NCBI GenBank assembly: GCA_017940255.1
Contig: JAGAZB010000029.1
Coordinates: 1-40,974 of the forward strand
Direction of reading: 5' to 3'
Length of the DNA: 40,974 bases
Source: Treponema sp.
GTDB lineage: Bacteria > Spirochaetota > Spirochaetia > Treponematales > Treponemataceae
The position numbers and the translations under genes are program-made. This document shows positions 1 through 6,138 of this stretch, in pieces; the stretch's first letter is position 1, and every line of letters starts with the position of its first letter. The notes beneath the pieces are model-generated. The model saw only the letters and a program-made list of their open reading frames with translations, was not told the origin of the DNA and did no database searches.

Positions 1-2
1 AA

Positions 3-200
3 AATCAGCAGGAAAGAATTTTTGAACGATTTTACAGAGTAGATAAAAGCCGTACAAAAGACCTTCAGAGCAACAGAACGACAGGCACAGGGCTGGGGCT
101 TTCAATCGTAAAGCACGGTGCAAAATATCACAATGCAAAAATCAGCGTAAAAAGCAAAATCGGGGAAGGAAGTGAGTTTTCCCTAATGTTTCCGATATAA
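3..200 (+). CDS. Sensor histidine kinase, C-terminal ATPase end (partial at window edge)
   Basis: The open frame enters from the left edge and stops at TAA 198-200. It reads an HATPase_c end: an F-box-like stretch ([14 protein letters not shown]), then the G2 box [13 protein letters not shown], then a final strand ending FSLMFPI. This is the ATP-binding lobe of a PhoR-like membrane sensor kinase, which phosphorylates a response regulator. Only about 65 residues are visible, so sensor type and partner are unknown. It reads towards the prophage and is probably host DNA. The family call is sure; whether the gene is intact upstream cannot be seen. Confidence 0.85.
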   Translation, partial: NQQERIFERFYRVDKSRTKDLQSNRTTGTGLGLSIVKHGAKYHNAKISVKSKIGEGSEFSLMFPI

Positions 201-216
201 TGTAATAATCACATAA

Positions 217-363
217 CAGAATTATAATCAAATAGAAGTAGATGCCTCATTCCCAGCAAAAAGCATCTATCTAAAACGTGGCTATAAGGAAGTTGATTTC
301 ATAAAAGTAGAAACCGAAAATGGTGACTACCTTTGTTATGATGTAATGCATCTCAGCTTGTAA
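217..363 (+). pseudogene. GNAT acetyltransferase C-terminal remnant
   Basis: The frame between TAA 214-216 and TAA 361-363 has no start codon. It encodes a typical GNAT tail: VDASFPAKSIYLKRGYKEVD followed by a final strand ending in CYDVMHLSL. The pattern of A-x-x-x-Y-x-x-x-G-Y/F is the last helix and turn of the GNAT fold. The acetyl-CoA-binding core is absent, so this is a truncated gene. Its stop codon directly abuts the stop codon of the last prophage gene on the other strand (364-366), which suggests the element boundary lies close by. The 5' part of a gene cut by the element should lie on this left side, yet only the 3' part is here. It is therefore old debris rather than a gene split by this integration. 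Confidence 0.7.
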
Positions 364-495
364 TCAGCTTCCCTCTCTCTCCGATGTCCATGCTCTCACG
401 CCTCTCGCTATCGGGGTAATCTTTTTGCAAAATCCACAATGCACTACACAATCTTTAGATTCACCTGGCAATAAGGATATATCTTTATTTCTCAT
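364..495 (-). CDS. Small Cys-rich protein coupled to the helicase gene (43 aa)
   Basis: This frame is too short for most gene finders. ATG (495-493) overlaps the helicase stop TAA (497-495) by one base in the arrangement TAATG, a classic translational coupling. The 43-residue product has a Cys cluster at residues 16-23 (C-x3-C-x2-C, with a His at 19) that could bind zinc. A basic stretch and the end WTSEREGS follow. The stop TGA (366-364) meets the GNAT remnant stop tail to tail. The coupling and the metal-site pattern argue that it is real. A DNA-binding accessory to the helicase is possible but unproven; I do not recognise a family. Confidence 0.55.
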   Translation of the reverse strand: MRNKDISLLPGESKDCVVHCGFCKKITPIARGVRAWTSEREGS

Positions 496-1931
496 TATTG
501 TATTCCTCTCCATTCAAGTTTTACCGCGAGCCCACACCAAAGCCTCTGCCCGTTAGTAATTACTCTCTTAAATCCTTTCTCACTCATTCTCATACCAAGC
601 CACTTCTGACTCATTACCCGCTCATTGTTTTTGTTGCACCATTTAATATAAGTCTGATAAAGCAGCGCAGTCGGCAGCCTCCATTTCAGAGTCGGGTCCG
701 TTTCAAGACAATCAGTAACAAACATTCCTACACTATCCATATCCATTCGGTATTCCTCATTAGCTTCTCGCACAGCTTTCGGTTCCTCTCCTAGTCCTTC
801 TTTTTTCCACATTGCATAACCTTGAATCAGCCAGTTCAAAATTCCGGCATTTTCTGCAATCAACTTTTCAGTAAGTTTTTTATCCCTCTGCTCCGGTGGA
901 ATAGTCACATTAAATGGAATCATCTTTATACGTCGCCAGATTCCGTTATCAGCTCCCCGAATTTTCGGCTTATGATTCGTCGCCATAAAAATCTTAAATG
1001 TTGGCTTGAATGAAAAATACTCACCGTACAAAAATCTTGCAGTCAGCTCGTCTTCACCGGTAATAGATTTTATAAGGCTTTCACTCATCTGCTTTCCCTG
1101 CTCAATTTCGCTTGTCGTAACAAGTCGGGCGCCTTTTAATCTTGCCAGATCGTTACTCTGTTCAGAAGTCTTTTTCATAAAAGTTTCTGTTGAGGCAGAA
1201 CAGGCATAATCACCAAAAAGCTGCTGCAGTACATTTAAGAAAGTTGATTTACCATTGGCTCCAGTTCCCCACAAAATAAAAAGACACTGTTCGCTAACAT
1301 CACCGCTTAAAGTGTACCCCATTGCTTTTTGAATAAATCTTATAAGCTGATTATCATTCCTGAATATCTGCATCAAAAACATTTTCCATACAGGACAGTC
1401 AGCAGTTTTGTCATAAACAAAATTACTTTTCTTTGTAATAAGATGTTTTGTATTCGGCTCTCGTGCTTTTCCGTTTTTCAGATTCAAAGTCAGTCCTTCC
1501 ACATTAAAAAGATAAATATCGGTATCCAGCTCTTTTTCAATCACTTTGATAGAAGGCTGCATTTTCAAAAGTCCTACGATTGCCTGAATGCGGCGGAAGC
1601 TTTCACTCTTAATAAGATGCTTTTCAAAATCAGCTTTAATAATGCGATCATTTATAAAACGCATAATTCTGTACATCTGATGAATAAAAATCGGAATGCG
1701 CTCCTGCACAAAACCACGGGCATCAATCTCCCAGTTAGTTCCGTTCCAAACAAGAAACTTATCCCACGTAATGCAGTAGCGGATTTTATCCTGATAAGCC
1801 TTCAAAAAATAAAGTGTGTTGGTCAAATCCGTAAACTGCATTTCACCGCTTACGTATTTGTTAGCCTTTATTTCAAGACCAATCTCTTCGAGAACTGCTT
1901 TTTCATTCTTAGAAAAATCTATTTCACTCAT
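495..1931 (-). CDS. Phage/plasmid SF3 helicase (D5/P4-type), no primase domain visible
   Basis: The 478-residue protein matches the C-terminal part of P4/D5-family replication proteins. Walker A is GTGANGKST (222-230), a Walker B-like strand is near 269-276 (RLVTTSEI), the SF3 motif C is FMATNHKP (about 315-322), and an arginine-finger region IWRRI is near 331-335. Residues 1-180 resemble the D5_N linker region. No archaeo-eukaryotic primase or TOPRIM motifs are visible, so it is probably an unwinding ATPase for element replication that borrows host primase. The ATG start overlaps the previous stop by 8 nt. Unusually, this replication gene sits at the far 3' end of the late array, after lysis and fibre genes. 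Satellites also carry such helicases. Confidence 0.9.
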   Translation of the reverse strand: MSEIDFSKNEKAVLEEIGLEIKANKYVSGEMQFTDLTNTLYFLKAYQDKIRYCITWDKFLVWNGTNWEIDARGFVQERIPIFIHQMYRIMRFINDRIIKADFEKHLIKSESFRRIQAIVGLLKMQPSIKVIEKELDTDIYLFNVEGLTLNLKNGKAREPNTKHLITKKSNFVYDKTADCPVWKMFLMQIFRNDNQLIRFIQKAMGYTLSGDVSEQCLFILWGTGANGKSTFLNVLQQLFGDYACSASTETFMKKTSEQSNDLARLKGARLVTTSEIEQGKQMSESLIKSITGEDELTARFLYGEYFSFKPTFKIFMATNHKPKIRGADNGIWRRIKMIPFNVTIPPEQRDKKLTEKLIAENAGILNWLIQGYAMWKKEGLGEEPKAVREANEEYRMDMDSVGMFVTDCLETDPTLKWRLPTALLYQTYIKWCNKNNERVMSQKWLGMRMSEKGFKRVITNGQRLWCGLAVKLEWRGIQ

Positions 1932-2265
1932 CTATCATTCCGTTTTCTTTCAAAAGTCTGTACATTTGAATCAGCTTAAACTGCAGCTGCCCATATCCAT
2001 CCATCACTCTATAGTTGCCAGTCTTATTATTGATTTCATTAAGATGCTTATAAATCAAAAACAAAGAATGAGGATAATCAGCAAAGCGTTCCATAGAAAA
2101 CCAGGCAACAAACTTATCGGCTTCTTCATTGGACTTTACATCGGGAAGGTACTTAAATTTTTTATAAATCTCAACATCATCGCGAAGTGTCAAATAAAAG
2201 CTTTTTGCCTCTTTCCAGCAGTCCATTGGAATATAATCATTTGGCGTCTTAATATTTCTTTTCAT
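1924..2265 (-). CDS. Hypothetical phage protein (113 aa)
   Basis: Not recognised. A soluble, aromatic-rich protein with no signal peptide or membrane segment (for example WKEAKSFYLTLRDD and FVAWFSMERF). ATG overlaps the previous stop as ATGA, and the stop overlaps the helicase start by 8 nt, so it is translated between a fibre-type protein and the helicase. Position suggests either a small tail accessory or a helicase partner. Nothing in the sequence decides between them. Confidence 0.7.
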   Translation of the reverse strand: MKRNIKTPNDYIPMDCWKEAKSFYLTLRDDVEIYKKFKYLPDVKSNEEADKFVAWFSMERFADYPHSLFLIYKHLNEINNKTGNYRVMDGYGQLQFKLIQMYRLLKENGMIDE

Positions 2266-2558
2266 AGGCTGCCTATCTCGTGAACAAAAACTTTAACAGC
2301 TCTTCCAGCCAAAGTTCTGTCATCATCAAAAATTACCTCTGGCCAGAAGATCCACCAGCCGGAAAGGTCTATATCATTTTCAGATTGAACATCGTAAAAG
2401 ATGATTCCTTTCTCAATGTCTTTTACTACAGCCGGAAAACTCACAGTTGTATCATCCGGCTTAATCGCAGAAATCGTTACTCTCTGATAACCCGATAAAT
2501 CACACTTAGTATCAATTAAAATTCTGAGCTTAGTTTTATTCTTATAAATATGTTTCAT
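2262..2558 (-). CDS. Fibre/baseplate accessory protein, BppU N-terminal-like
   Basis: The product has about 98 residues when started at the ATG at 2558, which overlaps the upstream TGA as ATGA and has GGAG eight bases upstream; a longer GTG start at 2567 is less likely. The pattern is that of the small beta-sandwich at the N terminus of many receptor-binding and baseplate upper proteins: a D-L-S-G-Y-x-x-V-T-I-x-x-I-K-P-D strand, then a KGIIFYDVQSEND strand, then GWWIFWPEV. Such domains anchor fibres to the tail tip. It lies directly downstream of the large fibre-like gene and is translationally coupled to it. The assignment rests on pattern only. Confidence 0.55.
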   Translation of the reverse strand: MKHIYKNKTKLRILIDTKCDLSGYQRVTISAIKPDDTTVSFPAVVKDIEKGIIFYDVQSENDIDLSGWWIFWPEVIFDDDRTLAGRAVKVFVHEIGSL

Positions 2559-3850
2559 ATCCTGCACTCCAAAGTTATTTCATCTGCAATCGGACAGAAC
2601 AAAGTCACAACATTATTAGCTTCCCGAATCTTTCCGCGCAGCCAGTCCCAAACGCTTATTACAGTCTGTGCAGTTCTGAAAAATAACCGTGATGCAAACG
2701 GCAAAGCTTCAAAATCAACTTCATCAATAAAGCTACGAAAATTATCTCCAGAGCGAATAATCAATTCTTTATCATCAACAACAGATTCAGGCAGTCTCTT
2801 GTAGTCCGTAACATGACTTGAAAAATCCAAAGCGTCGCCATTAGAAAACACAGAACGAATAATCAAAAGAAGCTGCTGTAGAGAATCAGAAAATGAACAA
2901 CCATCAGAATATTCCTTCTTCATTCTATTAGAACGAAAGCTCCTGGCAGTAATTCCTTCCTGGTCCTCATGCCTTCTGAAAAAGAAAATTCTTTTATCAG
3001 AATCATCAGAAAAACTCTTGCTGTCGCTTGCTGTTCTGAAAATGTGATTAGATCTGAATCCGGCAGCTGTTATAAATCCACTTGAAACAGTATTTCTTTT
3101 CCAGTTTGATTTTCTGGTATACAAAGCCGTAAGCTTCCCCGAAGTAAGCACTGTCCTTTTCCAAACAAGTTTCCTGCAGTTATCAGTCGCAGCTCTAACA
3201 TTTCCAATCACAGTTCTTGTATATGCAACAGACTCAATTTCATTTTCATATTGCATATAGATGCACATTTCCCAATCAGAAAAAATATTTCTCTGCTGGC
3301 TGATAAAATCTGGTGAACTTATATAAGCAATCTGCGAAGCATAATTAGAACGTCGTGCTCGGCTCCAGTAGAAATAAGACATTGTAGTTTGTGCATCTTC
3401 AATTTCTCCAGTTGCAGTATAACCAAGTAAATCTGAATAAAGTCCAAATACAATCCTTTCCCCTGCAATTAGTTTACGAGTCAAAGCTACGTTAAAACCT
3501 TTCCAGCCATTACTTTGACCTCTAAGTGATATTTCATTAAAAGATACATTAAGACATTGAGTCAGTTCCCAATTTTCATTTGCTGCAAATACAACAGGAA
3601 TAACCGGCTGATAATCTATTCCATAGTTATAGTCCCAATACCATTCAGAAGTTGGAGCATAGTAATAATAGAAAATAGTTACGGAAGTTGAATTAGAGTT
3701 CTTTGGGCAAACAGCTCTGTAACCAAAAATATCCTCTTCATCAACAATTTCACCTTCAATATCCTCATATTCATCATCATCAATTTCAACTTCATGCCAG
3801 GTAAGAAAGTCAGTAGGATTTCTGTCGTTTCCAACAATAGAGTAACTCAT
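2555..3850 (-). CDS. Putative tail fibre / receptor-binding protein with degenerate repeats
   Basis: A 431-residue protein with no clear homologue that I can name. Residues 1-60 are acidic, and 60-190 are rich in Tyr/Trp, as in beta-sandwich adhesins. From about residue 205 the chain is built of loosely repeated units of 25-35 residues with an F-S-D...(hydrophobic)3-R pattern: HIFRTASDSKSFSDDSDKR, then SFRSNRMKKEYSDGCSFSD, then LIIRSVFSNGDALDFSS, then LIIRSGDNFRSFIDEVDFE. This looks like successive rungs of a fibrous fold. The gene follows a second structural protein and is coupled to a BppU-like gene, which fits a tail-tip adhesin. The repeats make it a likely place for host-range variation. 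Confidence 0.55.
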   Translation of the reverse strand: MSYSIVGNDRNPTDFLTWHEVEIDDDEYEDIEGEIVDEEDIFGYRAVCPKNSNSTSVTIFYYYYAPTSEWYWDYNYGIDYQPVIPVVFAANENWELTQCLNVSFNEISLRGQSNGWKGFNVALTRKLIAGERIVFGLYSDLLGYTATGEIEDAQTTMSYFYWSRARRSNYASQIAYISSPDFISQQRNIFSDWEMCIYMQYENEIESVAYTRTVIGNVRAATDNCRKLVWKRTVLTSGKLTALYTRKSNWKRNTVSSGFITAAGFRSNHIFRTASDSKSFSDDSDKRIFFFRRHEDQEGITARSFRSNRMKKEYSDGCSFSDSLQQLLLIIRSVFSNGDALDFSSHVTDYKRLPESVVDDKELIIRSGDNFRSFIDEVDFEALPFASRLFFRTAQTVISVWDWLRGKIREANNVVTLFCPIADEITLECRI

Positions 3851-3851
3851 A

Positions 3852-4406
3852 TCAAGAACCGCTCACAGTAATCTGCCAGTCTATCTGAAGACTATCTGCA
3901 GAAGTCACATTTACAGCAGGCGTAATCTGAGCATAAGCCAGACACTTTGCAGCAGCAGTGTTTCCATTCATAAGTGCAACTTCATTAATCCCGTTAGCGT
4001 TCAAATCTCCTGCAGCAAAAGAAGTTCTGTACAAAACAACGTTCTGTCCGGAAGAACCAAAAGCCGCCTGAGTTTTTGGAAATGTTGAATCCAGCTTTTT
4101 GAAAGAACCTGTTGCGGTGTTTACGCCGGTATTGTTCTTTGGAGTAGAGCCGGTCCAGCCAGTACCAACTCTCATATAGCCATTTGTAGAATCAACCTTA
4201 TTCTGAGTCGGATTACTAACCAGCAAATCTGCAATTAAACCATCACCCTGATTTGTGATAGTGTTATGATGTTTAAAAATCATGGGACGCTCTTTCATAC
4301 GAAGAAGAGAACGCCAGAAACCATTCTTAAAATATTTCACATTACCATTACAGTCACGAACAGTAACCGTAACCAGACCACGAACTTTTCCTTTTGAACT
4401 AATCAT
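3852..4406 (-). CDS. Putative phage tail/fibre structural protein (184 aa)
   Basis: ATG overlaps the upstream stop (ATGA). The sequence has the look of small phage decoration or fibre proteins: HHNTITNQGDGLIADLL, then YMRVGTGWTG, then long Ser/Thr/Asn-rich beta stretches and a closing strand LQIDWQITVSGS. The N-T-I-T-N-x-G...I-A-D...VGTG pattern is common in phage tail-tip or fibre genes next to lysis cassettes. No membrane segment or signal peptide. It probably acts with the next gene (2555-3850) in the adsorption apparatus. Exact role unknown. Confidence 0.55.
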   Translation of the reverse strand: MISSKGKVRGLVTVTVRDCNGNVKYFKNGFWRSLLRMKERPMIFKHHNTITNQGDGLIADLLVSNPTQNKVDSTNGYMRVGTGWTGSTPKNNTGVNTATGSFKKLDSTFPKTQAAFGSSGQNVVLYRTSFAAGDLNANGINEVALMNGNTAAAKCLAYAQITPAVNVTSADSLQIDWQITVSGS

Positions 4407-4831
4407 TTACAAAATCCTCCAATCAATCCAAACACAAGCGACGTAATAACAACACCGCCAGTACCACCAATCAAAGCTCCATAAAAGAATTGATTCTTTT
4501 TCTTTTCTGCAGCTTCCTTCAACTTTTTGTTTTCCATTTCCAAAGCAAGCTTCTGTTTTTCCAACTGGTCAGCTCTCTCTTTTTCAAAAGCAAGCTCGCC
4601 ACCAGTTTCCAGTAAAGCAGCCTTAACTGCCTCTTGAGCAGTACGTTCAATTTCTTCCTCTGCAATTTTCATAACTTCCTCAATTGTCAGTTCTCTTGCA
4701 TCGTCTTCTGAATCTTTCTTTTCCTTCTGTGATTGTGTCGCAGACTGAGCCGTAAGATTCGCAGATAGAACGAGCATCAGCATTAGAAATACGCTCAATC
4801 GCTTCTTCACGTTTTGCCGCAGCTTTTGCAT
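4403..4831 (-). CDS. Signal-peptide, coiled-coil, C-terminal membrane protein; spanin-like candidate
   Basis: 142 residues. A hydrophobic leader (residues 12-30, FLMLMLVLSANLTAQ) is followed by an acidic region, a long charged coiled coil (about 47-115) and a Gly-rich C-terminal membrane helix (FFYGALIGGTGGVVITSLVFGLIGG). AGGAG lies four bases before the ATG. The gene begins inside the previous gene and overlaps it by 152 nt in another frame, the arrangement typical of Rz/Rz1 spanin pairs that disrupt the outer envelope at lysis. There is no lipobox Cys, so it is not a standard o-spanin. With a membrane segment at both ends and a periplasmic coil it could instead span the periplasm alone. It ends in an ATGA overlap with the next gene. 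Confidence 0.6.
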   Translation of the reverse strand: MQKLRQNVKKRLSVFLMLMLVLSANLTAQSATQSQKEKKDSEDDARELTIEEVMKIAEEEIERTAQEAVKAALLETGGELAFEKERADQLEKQKLALEMENKKLKEAAEKKKNQFFYGALIGGTGGVVITSLVFGLIGGFCK

Positions 4832-4979
4832 TTATCTCCTCATTGTCATCAGAGGTGGTTGAGCAAGTCGAAACCACCTTGTCTCTCTGTTCCTTTACAA
4901 AGAACACAGTAAAAATTGCAACGAATATCGTTCCAATCCAAATTAAGATTTTCTTAATCACTTCCCAAACTTTCTTCAT
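4680..4979 (-). CDS. Membrane protein overlapping the next gene; lysis-block candidate
   Basis: 99 residues when started at ATG 4979, which has AAGGA just upstream; a longer frame to 5036 lacks such a site. One N-terminal membrane helix (residues about 8-26, IKKILIWIGTIFVAIFTVFF) is followed by a charged Cys-containing domain. Its first 26 nt overlap the holin-like gene and its last 152 nt overlap the 142-residue membrane protein. Position in the lysis block and the nested frames suggest an inner-membrane spanin-like or holin-control role, but there is no family match I can name. Its middle is built on a 25-bp palindromic repeat (4854-4878) that supplies the residues VVSTCSTT. Confidence 0.55.
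   Translation of the reverse strand: MKKVWEVIKKILIWIGTIFVAIFTVFFVKEQRDKVVSTCSTTSDDNEEINAKAAAKREEAIERISNADARSICESYGSVCDTITEGKERFRRRCKRTDN
4854..4878. repeat. Dispersed palindromic repeat (GGTGGTT...AACCACC) inside a coding region
   Basis: A 25-bp near-perfect palindrome with arms GGTGGTT and AACCACC around GAGCAAGTCGAA. The same element, differing by one or two bases, recurs at 32,739-32,763 in the chromosomal spacer after rny. A related half (TTGAGCTTGTCGAAAT) is at 32,689-32,704. Here it lies within the frame of the 99-residue membrane protein, so a mobile or duplicated repeat appears to have become coding sequence. Confidence 0.7.
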
Positions 4980-5172
4980 CCGTTTCCTTCTTTGTAAACT
5001 TGAAGTCCCTAAACTTCTGAACTTCACGTCCTGCAATTACAGCCATAGTCACCGTAAGCCACTCAGCTTCACCGATTACACCAAAACATTTAAGTACTGT
5101 TGCTATCACAAAGATGACAAACTTCACACTAAGAAGCTTTTCAATCAGTCTCTGAAATCTAAAACCAATCAT
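4954..5172 (-). CDS. Small holin-like membrane protein (72 aa)
   Basis: Two hydrophobic segments (residues about 14-33, LLSVKFVIFVIATVLKCFGV, and about 37-48, EWLTVTMAVIAG) and a highly charged C-terminal tail (FTKKETDEESLGSD). This is the layout of small class II or III holins and of a common short phage membrane protein seen beside endolysins. ATG overlaps the hydrolase stop (ATGA), so it is translated straight after the lytic enzyme. It would form the membrane lesion that frees or activates the hydrolase. Functional call from size, topology and neighbours. Confidence 0.6.
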   Translation of the reverse strand: MIGFRFQRLIEKLLSVKFVIFVIATVLKCFGVIGEAEWLTVTMAVIAGREVQKFRDFKFTKKETDEESLGSD

Positions 5173-5744
5173 CCGCGAGCTCCATCAATTGCATTCCGAA
5201 TCTGTTCAAACTGGTAATCAGCTCCAAACAAATCAACGTTGTCATCACTAGCTTTCTGCAAAGCTTCTCTATCCAAGCCACGAACAATCACCCGGTAATC
5301 ATTTGCCTGATAATAAGGCTTCATATCAGAAATAGAACGAAGCTCCGAATAAGGTTCAACACAATTAAGAACAACATCACGACCACAGACTCCAGCCACA
5401 TGACAAACTTCATTTTCCTTGTACAATCTGGAGCCAAGTTTTCTGTCATACAAAGTCACAAAGAAAGCTGCCTGAATATCATCCTTTTCAGGGTTCTTCT
5501 TTGTGTAATACTTTTTGAATAATGCATCCGCAGTAACACGAATAGCACACCCAGTAGCCAGCAAGAGGGCAAGACAAACCGAGCCTGAACAATCAGAACT
5601 CAAAAGGTTTTCTTTACCACTTTCATATTTCAGAAACTGCATCCTTCCAAGAAAGTAGCGGTAGCGTTCAGCTTCACTAAGTCCTTCAACAATTTCCTTT
5701 TCAGCTTCCAGCATAAGACGCATTCGTAAATTCGAATTATCCAT
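5169..5744 (-). CDS. NlpC/P60-like cysteine hydrolase, probable endolysin
   Basis: 191 residues. The catalytic Cys motif DCSGSVCLALLLATG places Cys52 at the start of a helix. The likely general base is His115 in NEVCHVAGVCGRDVVLNCVEP, with the Gly-rich turn typical of NlpC/P60 peptidases. An N-terminal helical part (1-45) precedes the domain. The enzyme would cut peptide cross-links of peptidoglycan at lysis. There is no signal peptide, so export depends on a holin, and a holin-like gene follows with an ATGA overlap. Cell-wall binding repeats are absent. It could also be a virion-borne entry hydrolase. Confidence 0.75.
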   Translation of the reverse strand: MDNSNLRMRLMLEAEKEIVEGLSEAERYRYFLGRMQFLKYESGKENLLSSDCSGSVCLALLLATGCAIRVTADALFKKYYTKKNPEKDDIQAAFFVTLYDRKLGSRLYKENEVCHVAGVCGRDVVLNCVEPYSELRSISDMKPYYQANDYRVIVRGLDREALQKASDDNVDLFGADYQFEQIRNAIDGARG

Positions 5745-5745
5745 A

Positions 5746-6138
5746 TCACATTCCTTTCACAATTAAAGTGATAACCGTAACCGCCACATTAAAGCAGGAA
5801 ATAACACAGGCAATCACAGCCATGTTTCTTCCTGCTTTTCCATTGTCTGCTTTGATATGTTCTTCAAGTCTTCTAGCAGTTGCACAAACATTCGGATTAA
5901 ACTGGCAGGCTGTAGACCTGTTATCCAGACAATCCATTCTTTTCTCAACTGCAGTCTTAAACTCTTTCATTTCTGCCCTGAATCCAGAAAGCTCCACCTG
6001 TAAGCCGTTCATAGACTTAACTAATAATTCAATGTTTTCTATAATTTCCTCCTGTGTAAGGCCGCTGGCGGCCGGTGTTCTATAGCAAAGCGTTAAAAAA
6101 ATTGCGAAAGCAATTTTTAGCTTTACCTCCTCATACAC
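5746..6138 (-). CDS. Membrane-anchored coiled-coil protein, lysis block
   Basis: The N-terminal hydrophobic leader (LKIAFAIFLTLCY) is followed by a coiled coil (about 28-70), a Cys-containing segment and a C-terminal membrane helix (MAVIACVISCFNVAVTVITLIV). The overall plan resembles phage holin or accessory lysis proteins. The start is unclear. The GTG at 6138 overlaps the hub stop. The strong SD (GAGGAGG) falls at codons 3-5, so initiation may use a rare codon further in. A perfect stem AAAAATTGC/GCAATTTTT with a 4-nt loop lies over codons 7-14 (6,099-6,120) and could limit translation. Function unknown. Confidence 0.6.
   Translation of the reverse strand: MYEEVKLKIAFAIFLTLCYRTPAASGLTQEEIIENIELLVKSMNGLQVELSGFRAEMKEFKTAVEKRMDCLDNRSTACQFNPNVCATARRLEEHIKADNGKAGRNMAVIACVISCFNVAVTVITLIVKGM

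Noticed and set aside
471..492. AATAAGGAT...CTTTATT imperfect inverted repeat as the matching left att core for 20,570-20,586
   Set aside because: Only a 7-base match (ATAAGGA) in AT-rich DNA, and it lies within the small coupled gene; chance is likely.
1329..2283. Plus-strand frames of 155-216 residues opposite the helicase and next gene
   Set aside because: Composition is that of antisense shadows; the minus-strand genes have strong motifs and ATGA coupling.
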